DNA of 35,177 bases from a virus. Location of the stretch: positions 1 to 35,177 of IMG/VR virus record IMGVR_UViG_3300028800_000223; one strand, 5' to 3'. Within the stretch, counting starts at the first letter, position 1; every line of letters starts with the position of its first letter. The translations under genes and the position numbers were made by a program. The notes beneath the pieces are model-generated. The model worked only from the letters and a program-made list of their open reading frames with translations. It made no database searches and was not told the origin of the DNA. Below are positions 24,316 to 31,357 of this stretch, piece by piece.

Positions 24316-25693
24316 GGTACACGCACGCGTCGTTCAAGTCGTCATGCGACTCGATGCCGAGATTAAATATCTGCCCGAGCAGTTCCTCGCATCCGGTCCG
24401 CGGGAAGAGCACTGTCCCGTTCCTGATATACGGCGCGACGACTTGCAACCGTGCTCGCTTGTCGCCCTGCGGCTTCATCGGCACGATGGGTAGCATCGCG
24501 CGTTCCATCTCCTGGATCGCCGCCTTCTGATACGCCACATCCTCCACGAAGAACAGGTTCGCCCCGCCCATCTCGCCGGGGATCGCCCGTACGCGCTTCA
24601 ATAGCTCATGGAACGTGACGTGCTCGTTGTAGGGGTTGGGGCGTATGAATATCTTTGGCGCGTCCTCCACGTACAGCACCTCGCCGCTCACGATCGCCGT
24701 GTAGTCCGCGCCTTCCTTTTGCGATATGGCAAGGTCGATGCCGTGCCCTTTCATCGCGGCAACGCCGTTCGGCCTGGCATCGTAGTAATGAATATCTTCC
24801 GGCCTGATGACCGCCTCGTCGTCCGATACGATCTTCAGCAGCATCTCGCGCTGCCATGCGATCGGCCCCATGTCGCGTTCTTTGTCCTTGAGCGACTGCT
24901 CCGTGGGATACATCGCCGGCCATGTGCATTTGCCATCCTTGTCGATGAGTGGAAACTCAAGACATGTGAAGCCGGTGCCTGGCGCGCGGAGGCGCGATAA
25001 GAGCGCGTCCATGTGGAGCAGGTTGCCAATGACGACCAGCTTGCCCTTGCGGGCGTCCATGCCCGGCATGATCTCGGAATGCAGCCATCGATCGGTCTTA
25101 TCGCGGTTCTCCTTCGTGCGGACCCATTCGCCGTCCTCCGGGTCGTCCACGACGATGAGCTTTGGCCTGTGCTGGAGATGACGAAGGCCACGCACCTTCT
25201 GGCCACGGGATCGCGCAAGGATGCGCACGCCGTTCGATAGGACGATATTCTGCTTCTGCCATTCCTCGCCCTCGCCCTGGAGCGAGAAATCTTCGATGAC
25301 GGTGCCTTTGATCTCACCGTAGTCCTGCTTGATGAGCTGGTTCGTTTCGAGCTCGTGCTTGATGGCAGAGATGTTGAGCGTCGCCTGGCGACTGGAATCG
25401 GCGACGAGGATGATGAACGGGTACTTTTCGGGGTATTCGAGCGCGGCCCACAAAGGGAGCGCCAAGCTGCCGAACGTGCTTTTGCCCGATCCGCGGAATC
25501 CGAGGATGAGCACGCGGCGCTCGTCCTCGCTCTCTAGCGCGTGGATAAGCTGTGGATGGAACAGCGCGGGCGGGTCGGTAAAATAGCCGGAAAGGTAGAT
25601 CAGCGAAAAACCGAGCAGCGTTTTACGGCTCTCTTTGCGGGCTTCGAAGGTCTCGAAAAGACTAGGACTGAATTGTAGTGCCTGGTGTTGCAT
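24254..25693 (-). CDS. terL: Terminase large subunit
   Basis: The 479-residue packaging motor has the full motif set. Walker A is GFRGSGKST (65-73) and Walker B LIVVDDPED (179-187). The nuclease acidic residues are Asp320 in GIDLA, Glu384/Asp385 in FVEDVAY, and Asp451/Asp452/Asp455 in SHDDLND. The ATPase translocates DNA through the portal and the RNase H-like C-domain cuts concatemers. The start overlaps the small subunit gene by 32 nt. The 3' end overlaps the convergent plus-strand gene by 62 nt, so its last codons are also coding on the other strand. No mechanism (cos or pac) can be read directly. Confidence 0.95.
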   Translation of the reverse strand: MQHQALQFSPSLFETFEARKESRKTLLGFSLIYLSGYFTDPPALFHPQLIHALESEDERRVLILGFRGSGKSTFGSLALPLWAALEYPEKYPFIILVADSSRQATLNISAIKHELETNQLIKQDYGEIKGTVIEDFSLQGEGEEWQKQNIVLSNGVRILARSRGQKVRGLRHLQHRPKLIVVDDPEDGEWVRTKENRDKTDRWLHSEIMPGMDARKGKLVVIGNLLHMDALLSRLRAPGTGFTCLEFPLIDKDGKCTWPAMYPTEQSLKDKERDMGPIAWQREMLLKIVSDDEAVIRPEDIHYYDARPNGVAAMKGHGIDLAISQKEGADYTAIVSGEVLYVEDAPKIFIRPNPYNEHVTFHELLKRVRAIPGEMGGANLFFVEDVAYQKAAIQEMERAMLPIVPMKPQGDKRARLQVVAPYIRNGTVLFPRTGCEELLGQIFNLGIESHDDLNDACVYLIQGLANQGLELPKIHWIET

Positions 25694-26180
25694 CCTCCTG
25701 TGGGGCCGTCAATAATCCCCAGTTTGTGAACACTGCCTCAATGGCCTGCTTCTTTTCCTCGGATAGCGGTGTATTGCGCACAGTGGCGTCTATGGTCCCG
25801 AGCTTGCGCTCGAAGATTCCGGCGTCAAATAGCTTTTCAAATGCAGCGTTATATGCCTCGCGCACTTCGCGCAACGCCGCTGCGCGATCGCGTCCCGGCG
25901 CCATCTCATCGTTCGCTATCGTCCAGCCGACGCGGGCGATCTCGGCCATGGCGTCCTGGAACGAGGAAAGCGCCATGTTGAGTGTCCAGGTGTCGGCGCG
26001 CTTGGCACGTTCGGAATGGATCTCGCCAACAAGCTTTCCGATGTAATGGCGGTCAAGCGTCAAGCCGTCCTGCTGAAGGCGCTGGCGGATTCCCTCGCCG
26101 CTAATGTGCGGGCTTTGAACGAGCAGACTGCGGATGCGCTCGCGATAGTAATGCTTGGTCTTTGTGGATAGAGCTGGCAT
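25662..26180 (-). CDS. terS: Terminase small subunit
   Basis: The protein has 172 residues. The first about 50 residues (YYRERIRSLLVQSPHISGEG, then IRQRLQQDG) have a helix-turn-helix look suitable for recognising the packaging site. Helical oligomerisation segments follow (SFQDAMAEIARVGW, RAAALREVREAYNAAFEKLF). It overlaps the large subunit gene by 32 nt, the standard arrangement. A possible minus-strand promoter (TTGCGA, 16 nt, TATGCT) lies in the 68-nt divergent gap toward the plus-strand gene at 26249; its match is modest. Confidence 0.85.
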   Translation of the reverse strand: MPALSTKTKHYYRERIRSLLVQSPHISGEGIRQRLQQDGLTLDRHYIGKLVGEIHSERAKRADTWTLNMALSSFQDAMAEIARVGWTIANDEMAPGRDRAAALREVREAYNAAFEKLFDAGIFERKLGTIDATVRNTPLSEEKKQAIEAVFTNWGLLTAPQEDATPGTTIQS

Positions 26181-26248
26181 GGCATCAAGGGGAGGTTTAA
26201 GTCTAATATTGTTCTAAGCATACCGCACCTTCAGAGGTTCGCAACTAC

Positions 26249-27019
26249 ATGCCAATGGGACAATGCAAGCTCTGTTTACAAACACGGGAATTGCAGGACA
26301 GCCATCTCCTCCCCAAGGCTCTGTACAAGAAGTCTCGTTATGAAGGCGGCGGCAATCCAAACCCTACCCTCATCACTTCCAAGGCAATGGTACAAACGTC
26401 GGAACAGATGAAGGACTACGTTCTCTGCCGTGATTGCGAGCAACTGTTCAATCGCAACGGCGAACGCTATGTGATGAGCTTAGTTCACGCAAGAGGCAGG
26501 TTCCCGCTCCTTGCCGCGCTTCGGTCCATTAAACCTGCAAGCGTTTCGCCCTTCGCCTCGCACTACGATTTGAAGAGTCTCCCTGCCATTGATCGCGCCC
26601 AACTCGCGTATTACGCGCTGAGTATCTTCTGGCGCGCTTCGGTCCATATCTGGGACAAGCGTGAGCGCACTACGCCGGTTATCGATCTCGGCACAAATAA
26701 CGAAGTGTTGAGGAAATACCTGATCGGCGAAACAGGCTTCCCGAAAGAGGTCGTGCTGATGCTGGTCGTCTGCACGGATAACCTGTCCCAAAACAGCTTC
26801 TTTGAGCCGAATAAAGGTAATCCTGACATGGAAACCTACACATTCATAACGAGAGGCTTGAACTTCTTTATGATGCTCGGCGAGCAGGTGACCGATAAAA
26901 CACGCAAGGTTTGTATCATCAACGGAGAGCGCAAGATGATTTCCGTGCGAACCTGCGAAGAAAAGGTCGTCTGGGCTGCGCAACAGCTCACCGCACAACA
27001 CAAGAAGGCGAAGAGCTAG
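26249..27019 (+). CDS. HNH-like zinc protein (moron-like)
   Basis: This 256-residue protein is on the plus strand, divergent from the terminase genes. The N-terminus has Cys6-x2-Cys9, Ser18-His19 (DSHLLPKALY) and Cys60-x2-Cys63 followed by EQLFNRNGERY. This layout (CxxC ... SH..P ... CxxC-E..fn) resembles zinc-supported HNH-type proteins, but the usual second His of HNH is not obvious, so nuclease activity is uncertain. The remaining about 180 residues are alpha/beta without a known motif. The 3' end overlaps the minus-strand gene at 27016 by 4 nt. It is probably cargo acting on host or rival DNA (inference). Confidence 0.65.
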   Translation: MPMGQCKLCLQTRELQDSHLLPKALYKKSRYEGGGNPNPTLITSKAMVQTSEQMKDYVLCRDCEQLFNRNGERYVMSLVHARGRFPLLAALRSIKPASVSPFASHYDLKSLPAIDRAQLAYYALSIFWRASVHIWDKRERTTPVIDLGTNNEVLRKYLIGETGFPKEVVLMLVVCTDNLSQNSFFEPNKGNPDMETYTFITRGLNFFMMLGEQVTDKTRKVCIINGERKMISVRTCEEKVVWAAQQLTAQHKKAKS

Positions 27020-27213
27020 TCGCCCTGCTTTTGCATTTGCTTCAAAATCTCGACCATCTTCCGCAAGTCCTCAAAGTCCGCGATAATCTCTATGCGCGCC
27101 TTCATCTTATGAAGCTTCGATTGTACTGACGTATCCCCAGCTTCAATCAAAGCCTTCTCAAGCTCTTTCTGACTGACCGCCGGGCCGAATTTTATGGTGT
27201 AGCGTTCGATCAT
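27016..27213 (-). CDS. Small hypothetical protein
   Basis: A 65-residue charged alpha-helical protein (SQKELEKALIEAG, DFEDLRKMVEILKQMQKQ). Its start overlaps the preceding gene by ATGA, so the pair is co-translated. It meets the plus-strand HNH-like gene tail to tail with a 4-nt overlap. Family unknown. Confidence 0.65.
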   Translation of the reverse strand: MIERYTIKFGPAVSQKELEKALIEAGDTSVQSKLHKMKARIEIIADFEDLRKMVEILKQMQKQGD

Positions 27214-27482
27214 TGAAATAGTGGCTGTCCGTTTGCGACCTTCCGCTCTGTGAGCTCCTTCATGAGCCGTTTTATCTTACCCATAATCTCTGCCTTCGTC
27301 GTGAGCGGCGCGATGATTTCGAACACGCGAAGCTCCCGGCAGTAGATAAGGCGTCCGGCGAAGTCCACCGCGATGGCCCCGTGCCCGAATGTTGCTATCT
27401 CGCCACTGATCTCCGAAGTACCGGGATGCTCTTTCTGGATCTCCTCGGCTGCACGGTTAATTGCGCTGCGTCGATATTTCAT
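27210..27482 (-). CDS. Small hypothetical protein
   Basis: A 90-residue alpha/beta protein; strands in GEIATFGHGAIAVDFAG and LIYCRELRVFEIIA alternate with basic helices (KIKRLMKELTERK). It is coupled by ATGA to the 65-residue protein downstream. The leader is A/C-rich (AATCACAAGAATC before ATG). Family unknown. Its position at the border of early and packaging genes gives no clear hint. Confidence 0.65.
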   Translation of the reverse strand: MKYRRSAINRAAEEIQKEHPGTSEISGEIATFGHGAIAVDFAGRLIYCRELRVFEIIAPLTTKAEIMGKIKRLMKELTERKVANGQPLFQ

Positions 27483-27776
27483 GATTCTTGTGATTATTTT
27501 GTGGATTCAAAGAGCAGAGAAGCCTCCAGACCGAAGCTCGTGAGAGTTTCCCCGCCGGAGCGGGCTCGGGAACGGGGACCAGTAGCAGGGAGACGCTCCC
27601 CGCAAACCACATCCGAAGATATGGCACCCACTGGCATATTGAGGACGCGAAAACTTTTGAGTCCATGAAAACTCTTCCCGAAATTCACAGCGGCGCTCGC
27701 GCATGTCTAAGCGTCTGCATGACATCGTTGGTACACCAACGGCTCCGCCTTCTCTGCTTTGAATTGGTAAGCTGCG
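27483..27776. other. 294-nt non-coding stretch with several hairpins
   Basis: No convincing gene is found. Three perfect short hairpins are visible: CCCGC-CGGA-GCGGG (27551-27564), GGGAG-ACG-CTCCC (27588-27600) and CGTTGG-TACA-CCAACG (27726-27741). The segment is GC-rich in its centre and separates early genes from the late array. A structured RNA or a transcription control region is possible. No tRNA fold was found. Confidence 0.45.
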
Positions 27777-28079
27777 CTATTCTTCCGGCTTTTCCTCTTC
27801 GGCGTCTTCCGCATCGGCGACGTGCTCCTCCGGGTCGAGCTTCTCGTCGATTGCCGCTACCTCCTCGTCTTCCGACTTATCCTCGCCGTCCACAGACGCT
27901 TCGACTTCGGCGCCCTCTGTGCCCGCTTCCTCCGGCTTCGCCTCTTCCGACTCCGTTTCAGGGGCTTTATCGGCTTCCTGCTCGACCGTGGCCACAGTCT
28001 TGACCTCCTCTGCCGCTGCCGGCGTTTCAGCCTTGGCCATGCCGCCGTCCGGAGATGCTACGAAATGTTCTCCTTCCAT
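27777..28079 (-). CDS. Extremely acidic, probably disordered protein
   Basis: A 100-residue protein from MEGEHF. From about residue 20 nearly half of the residues are Glu or Asp (EEAKPEEAG, GEDKSEDEEVAAIDEKLDPEE), with many Ala and Pro and almost no aromatic residues. Such chains are disordered and can act as histone-like charge shields, DNA mimics or scaffolds. The upstream frame to 28193 is basic and unlike it, so the internal start is preferred. It has a GTCGAA half-motif 34 nt before the start. Confidence 0.6.
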   Translation of the reverse strand: MEGEHFVASPDGGMAKAETPAAAEEVKTVATVEQEADKAPETESEEAKPEEAGTEGAEVEASVDGEDKSEDEEVAAIDEKLDPEEHVADAEDAEEEKPEE

Positions 28080-28143
28080 GTTCTTTTGAAAATGATGTTT
28101 ATTTTTCCGGCCGTTCGACGTATCCGTCCGGTGGGTATGATTG

Positions 28144-28536
28144 TTACTTGAGCCGGCGCACGCTCTCCGCGAGATTGCGATGCGACGTGGCAATCTTCCG
28201 GAAATACTCGACGGTCTTCATGTGCTCCTCGATCTCGCCTTCGAGCTGCTTCACGTATTGGCGCTTGCTGTCCGCTAACTTCTCCGCGTCTTTGCGCTCC
28301 TGGTCCGCCTTGTACTTCTCCTGACCTTCGAGCGCCTTATAGCTCTCGGCCTCCATGCCGGCGGCGATGGACTGGTCGATCGCTTCCGCATCCGCGGTGA
28401 GCTGGGCGATCGTAGCACGCTTATCATCGGCGTTCTGGGCCGAGATGCGCGCGCCGAGTTCGTTCAGTTCCGCCTCCACGGTCTCTTTCCACAGGTAGCG
28501 CCGTTTGGCATAGAACCTTGCGATGAATTGAAACAT
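28144..28536 (-). CDS. Coiled-coil hypothetical protein
   Basis: A 130-residue, almost fully helical protein rich in Glu, Lys, Ala and Gln, with a coiled-coil from about 20 to 120 (ALEGQEKYKADQERKDAEKL, VKQLEGEIEEHMKTVEYF). The start (MFQFIARFYAKRRYLW) is chosen because a perfect AAGGTCGAA lies 21 nt upstream, with a 23-nt G-free leader. The open frame further upstream overlaps a small membrane protein gene. Function unknown. Confidence 0.65.
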   Translation of the reverse strand: MFQFIARFYAKRRYLWKETVEAELNELGARISAQNADDKRATIAQLTADAEAIDQSIAAGMEAESYKALEGQEKYKADQERKDAEKLADSKRQYVKQLEGEIEEHMKTVEYFRKIATSHRNLAESVRRLK

Positions 28537-28557
28537 GTATTTATTGGGTGGGTTTGG

Positions 28558-28566
28558 TTCGACCTT
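28558..28566 (-). promoter_or_regulatory. AAGGTCGAA leader motif, 21 nt before start at 28536
   Basis: Perfect copy of the nonamer in the 40-nt gap after the 34-residue membrane protein gene, followed by a run without G up to the ATG. Confidence 0.7.
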
Positions 28567-28576
28567 GTTGCGCTCG

Positions 28577-28681
28577 CTATGCCAGATGGGCCAGCACTTC
28601 GACGATGCTGGTCGCCAGGGCAAACACGAGCGCGATGATGCAGAGTACCCGCAACGCTGACTTGAACTTTTTCGATGTCAT
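28577..28681 (-). CDS. Very small membrane protein
   Basis: A 34-residue protein: basic start MTSKKFKSALR, then one membrane segment (VLCIIALVFALATSIVEVL) and a short end. It lies 40 nt before the coiled-coil gene and 55 nt from the divergent plus-strand gene at 28737. Composition and topology are typical of real phage mini-proteins. Holin or inner-membrane regulator is possible, without further support. Confidence 0.55.
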   Translation of the reverse strand: MTSKKFKSALRVLCIIALVFALATSIVEVLAHLA

Positions 28682-28736
28682 GGGAATGCATTAATTGTAG
28701 AATGTAAGAAGTATCTGTCAATATCAGGACTACCCA

Positions 28737-29198
28737 ATGAAATATGTCATGAGTAATCGGAAGCTTCGCAAGATTCTAAAGGAGGTCGATAGACAGCGAG
28801 TAATCGGAATAGCCGCTAGCTCACAGTCAAACGTTCGCTCGTGGCCCATGGTTGAATACGGCATCCCATATGAAGAGGAAGAATTCATGTGCGGGCTTCT
28901 CACGTGTGAGTTTCGTGGTTGGGTAGAAAGATTCGGGGACGAAATACCCATCACAAGCATCTCGACTGGTAAAATCACATACAACAATCTATTTCGCATA
29001 ACACAAGCAGGACGAGCAGTCCTGGATCGGACGCAGTCTATTTCGAATATTGCTTTGATTGTGGCCATCGTTAGTTTGATCAGTTCGATAGTCTCTTTCT
29101 GGATCTCTCAGCATCCCATATCTCAAACGCCACATATTCCTCCCCCCTCGGCACAATCTTCTTCTCCACTTCCCACCGGTAGATCTGCCGGTCGTTGA
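28737..29198 (+). CDS. Membrane protein with cytoplasmic domain (moron-like)
   Basis: This 153-residue protein lies on the plus strand. A soluble N-terminal about 100 residues with a possible winged-helix pattern (ACT-like segments ITYNNLFRITQAGRAVLD at the end) is followed by a membrane segment (SNIALIVAIVSLISSIVSFW, about 103-122) and a Pro/Ser-rich tail. ATG 28737 is used; ATG 28749 is an alternative. Its last 119 nt overlap the RusA-like gene on the opposite strand. That is unusual and suggests it was inserted or extended. Possible host-takeover or exclusion factor; unknown family. Confidence 0.6.
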   Translation: MKYVMSNRKLRKILKEVDRQRVIGIAASSQSNVRSWPMVEYGIPYEEEEFMCGLLTCEFRGWVERFGDEIPITSISTGKITYNNLFRITQAGRAVLDRTQSISNIALIVAIVSLISSIVSFWISQHPISQTPHIPPPSAQSSSPLPTGRSAGR

Positions 29199-29430
29199 AG
29201 CCATATTTTTCGCATAGTGTGTCCTGGAAGCTCTTGATGAGATTGTCGCCGTCCGATGCTTTTGATGAGACGCCAAACTCGTAACGGACGGCGAGCTTGC
29301 CTTTCGGGATCGAGAGCGGCGCCAGGAGATAACCGAGCGCCTGTTTGTAGGCTTTCAGTTCCGGCGTCGCAAACCGACGCCCCTGATATGAACGATTCAC
29401 GGAAAGAGGCTTGATCGGAACCCTGATCAT
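29080..29430 (-). CDS. rusA: RusA-family Holliday junction resolvase
   Basis: The protein has 116 residues. The RusA signature is clear: PLSVNRSYQGRRFATPELKAY near the start and Asp60-x-Asp62-x3-Lys66 (SDGDNLIKSFQD), with Asp80 further on (GFNDRQIYRWEVEK). The Asp-x-Asp-x3-Lys spacing equals that of E. coli RusA (D70, D72, K76), with Asp80 in the place of D91. It resolves Holliday and branched intermediates before packaging. The start overlaps the Cys-rich gene by ATGA. The 3' part overlaps the plus-strand gene 28737-29198. Confidence 0.88.
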   Translation of the reverse strand: MIRVPIKPLSVNRSYQGRRFATPELKAYKQALGYLLAPLSIPKGKLAVRYEFGVSSKASDGDNLIKSFQDTLCEKYGFNDRQIYRWEVEKKIVPRGEEYVAFEIWDAERSRKRLSN

Positions 29431-29591
29431 TTCTCGTAATTTGGTTTATGGCAGTCGCAGTCGCACGGGTGATCGTGCGACTCGTCGTAGCCCCTGGGAA
29501 CAGACCCGTCGCAATCTTGATGACGCTTTCGCTTGCACGCTTCACAGATATGCTTTCGGATCACTTCTCCAAGAAACGCTTTATTTGGCAT
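29427..29591 (-). CDS. Cys/His-rich mini-protein
   Basis: A 54-residue protein with Cys16-x2-Cys19, Cys27 and a dense HPCDCDCH cluster (Cys43, 45, 47, His48), enough for one or two zinc sites. It sits directly before the resolvase gene (ATGA overlap) and overlaps the preceding 60-residue gene by 11 nt. It may be a nucleic-acid or protein-binding partner of the recombination genes; not recognised. Confidence 0.6.
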   Translation of the reverse strand: MPNKAFLGEVIRKHICEACKRKRHQDCDGSVPRGYDESHDHPCDCDCHKPNYEK

Positions 29592-29763
29592 GGAGTCTGA
29601 ATTGTTCTTGAAGGAGCGCGATGATCTCGTCGGTTGCCTCAAGTGCGAGGTCTTCCTTGGACTTCACTTCCCCGATATATCCCACGCCCTTCCGGTCGTA
29701 CTCGATCTGGCGGAGGATCATCAGTCTGACGATGATGTGGTTGATGTCGGCGCGGAGGTTCAT
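29581..29763 (-). CDS. Small helical protein
   Basis: A 60-residue protein made of two or three helices (ADINHIIVRLMILRQIEYD; LALEATDEIIALLQEQFRL). The 25-nt leader contains no G, the same pattern as other starts here. Coupled by overlap to the Cys/His-rich gene. Family unknown. Confidence 0.6.
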   Translation of the reverse strand: MNLRADINHIIVRLMILRQIEYDRKGVGYIGEVKSKEDLALEATDEIIALLQEQFRLHAK

Positions 29764-29837
29764 TTTTGAGGATGTTTAGTTTTGGGGGCCGGGCATGGTG
29801 GACAATGTAAGCGTACAATCTCTTTGAAATCAGTCAA

Positions 29838-30167
29838 ATGGATGAAAGGATACCCATGGTCAAAACCGAGCATCCCTACAACATCGGCAAATTGCGTACG
29901 CTCACTGCGATCGACAAGGTGAAAGCATCATTTGTCGTCGAGGATGAGATCCATTGCAAGCAGCGGGGCGCGGCGCACGAGAAGCTGATCTATCTCCAGC
30001 GCCTCAAGCATATCCCTGGAGGCCGCATTGAGTACCGCTTCACGTACTACATGCGAGGACTGAAGAAAGGAAATTGGGTGTTCGGTCAATATTCGCTGAT
30101 GATTCCGGAACGAGAGTTGAAGTGGCTCCTACGAGGAGCACGAAAGAAGAGATGGTCTGGGTTCTAG
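29838..30167 (+). CDS. Conserved hypothetical protein (moron-like)
   Basis: A 109-residue basic alpha/beta protein on the plus strand with IEYRFTYYMRGLKKGNWVFGQYSLMIPE and WLLRGARKK, split as YRFTYYMRGLKKGNW and FGQYSLMIPERELKWLL; this Trp/Phe-rich end is familiar from uncharacterised bacterial proteins. It stands alone in the minus-strand array and ends 16 nt before the convergent gene at 30184. Function unknown; nucleic-acid binding is conceivable from its charge. Confidence 0.6.
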   Translation: MDERIPMVKTEHPYNIGKLRTLTAIDKVKASFVVEDEIHCKQRGAAHEKLIYLQRLKHIPGGRIEYRFTYYMRGLKKGNWVFGQYSLMIPERELKWLLRGARKKRWSGF

Positions 30168-30183
30168 GTGAAGTCGATGCGGG

Positions 30184-30441
30184 TCATTTCTCGTAGTCTT
30201 TAAGGTGAAGCTCCCGCATTTCCTCCATAAAGCCCGCTACCTTTTGCACGTCCGCGAGCGACTGCTCAGAATCTTCAGCGGCATATCCGTCTTCATTCAA
30301 GAACTGCACTTTTGCGTCGCCTTTATCATCGAACGAGATATTTGCCCAGCCGTCGGACAAAGAGAGCGAGAACACGACTCGATATTGCTTCATTACCTCG
30401 GCAAGTGTCTTCTTTGATTGTTCTTTTGTTTTTGTGATCAT
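30184..30441 (-). CDS. Small hypothetical protein
   Basis: An 85-residue protein starting at MITKTKEQ. A helix, a beta-hairpin (YRVVFSLSLSDGWANISFDD) and a C-terminal helix (QKVAGFMEEMRELHLKDYEK). The start overlaps the winged-helix gene by ATGA. A GTCGAA motif lies 20 nt upstream inside that gene's VEA codons. Family unknown. Confidence 0.6.
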   Translation of the reverse strand: MITKTKEQSKKTLAEVMKQYRVVFSLSLSDGWANISFDDKGDAKVQFLNEDGYAAEDSEQSLADVQKVAGFMEEMRELHLKDYEK

Positions 30442-30758
30442 AAAAGTTGTAATGGATTTGCTTCGACTTTCTTCTCTTCCCTCGCCGGCGGCAACACGGG
30501 ATGCTTGGCTCTTAATGACCACGCGGTTCCGCTTGTCGCTTTGCAGGTGCGGCGTTCAACCTTGAATACAAGCCCCATTTTTATCAGCTCTCCCGTGCGG
30601 GGCGTTACGCGGTTCACCGGCCATCCGAGATGCGCGGCGATCTCTGCGTTCGTCGCGTCCGAGAAGAAGCGGAGCGCGTCCAGCACTTCCTTCTGTTTTG
30701 CGCCGAGATCCTTCGTGGCGACGCTGTATGCCCAGAGTGATGTGTCGGCGCTTCCCAT
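30438..30758 (-). CDS. Winged helix-turn-helix DNA-binding protein
   Basis: The protein has 106 residues. Residues about 20-85 have a winged helix pattern: helix KQKEVLDALRFFSD, then NAEIAAHLGW-PVNRVTPRTGELIKMGLV as helix-turn-helix and a wing (VERRTCKATSGTAWSLR). Likely a transcription regulator of this phage. It precedes the 85-residue gene (ATGA) and follows the zinc-knuckle gene by 6 nt. Its C-terminal end EEKKVEANPLQLL resembles other VEA tails here, which are encoded by the leader motif. Confidence 0.7.
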   Translation of the reverse strand: MGSADTSLWAYSVATKDLGAKQKEVLDALRFFSDATNAEIAAHLGWPVNRVTPRTGELIKMGLVFKVERRTCKATSGTAWSLRAKHPVLPPAREEKKVEANPLQLL

Positions 30759-30764
30759 GGTCGT

Positions 30765-31355
30765 CTATAGGATCTCGCCCTCCTCCTCTTCTTCGGCCTT
30801 TCCGCTGCTCGATGCGATAGACGGGTCCCAAAGCTCATTCACCTTGCTGATCCTGATCTTGAGCTTGCTTGCAATGACGAGGGAATCCAACCCGTCCTGC
30901 TGTAGACCATGCACTGCCGCTGCGAGTTCTTCATCTGTGCGCGTTTCAATTGCCGGAGCCTGTTCGACATTTTTCTCAGGATTATTCTCCGGGCATGTCT
31001 TGCGGTTATGCCCTACCTTGCCGCACGTTCCGCATCCTGAACGCGCGCCCTTTTTCTTCACTAAGGACTTATGCGGCGCTTTCCTTTTTCGTTCCGGGCA
31101 GTGCCAGGCGCTATGGCCTTCCTCACCACACTTCCCGCACGTACCTTTCTTATAACCCTCTTTGGGAACTTGTTTGCGGTCTTGCTTCTTTGGCTTGGTC
31201 TTCTTCCGCAATGGGAGCGGTGGCACGATGTGCGCCGTAGCGACGATAGTACCGTTGTCAACGAGCGCCTCAAACGAATCGAACTCCGGGACCTTCTCGA
31301 AAAGGTTATCTCCGGATACTGCGTACTGCTTGCCTGCGATTTGATAGATCTTCAT
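30765..31355 (-). CDS. Double CCHC zinc-knuckle protein
   Basis: The protein has 196 residues. Two perfect C-x2-C-x4-H-x4-C knuckles are present: Cys73, Cys76, His81, Cys86 (CGKCGEEGHSAWHC) and Cys108, Cys111, His116, Cys121 (CGTCGKVGHNRKTC), embedded in Lys/Arg-rich linkers. Such knuckles bind single-stranded nucleic acid in retroviral nucleocapsid and eukaryotic RNA proteins and are rare in phages. An N-terminal about 45-residue domain (MKIYQIAGKQYAVSGDNLFE) and a C-terminal helical segment (DEELAAAVHGLQQDGLDSLV) with a poly-Glu end complete it. The start is directly behind the ParB-like gene, so it belongs to that operon. It likely binds ssDNA or RNA. Confidence 0.8.
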   Translation of the reverse strand: MKIYQIAGKQYAVSGDNLFEKVPEFDSFEALVDNGTIVATAHIVPPLPLRKKTKPKKQDRKQVPKEGYKKGTCGKCGEEGHSAWHCPERKRKAPHKSLVKKKGARSGCGTCGKVGHNRKTCPENNPEKNVEQAPAIETRTDEELAAAVHGLQQDGLDSLVIASKLKIRISKVNELWDPSIASSSGKAEEEEEGEIL

Positions 31356-31357
31356 GG

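Noticed and set aside
27457-27688. Frames of 64-72 codons on the minus strand in the hairpin-rich stretch
   Set aside because: Several frames are open at once owing to GC content; none has a convincing leader or domain, and one overlaps the 90-residue gene.
28464-28721. 85-codon minus-strand frame beginning MTDTSYILQL
   Set aside because: It overlaps the better-supported 34-residue membrane gene and the coiled-coil gene in another frame and looks like a shadow.
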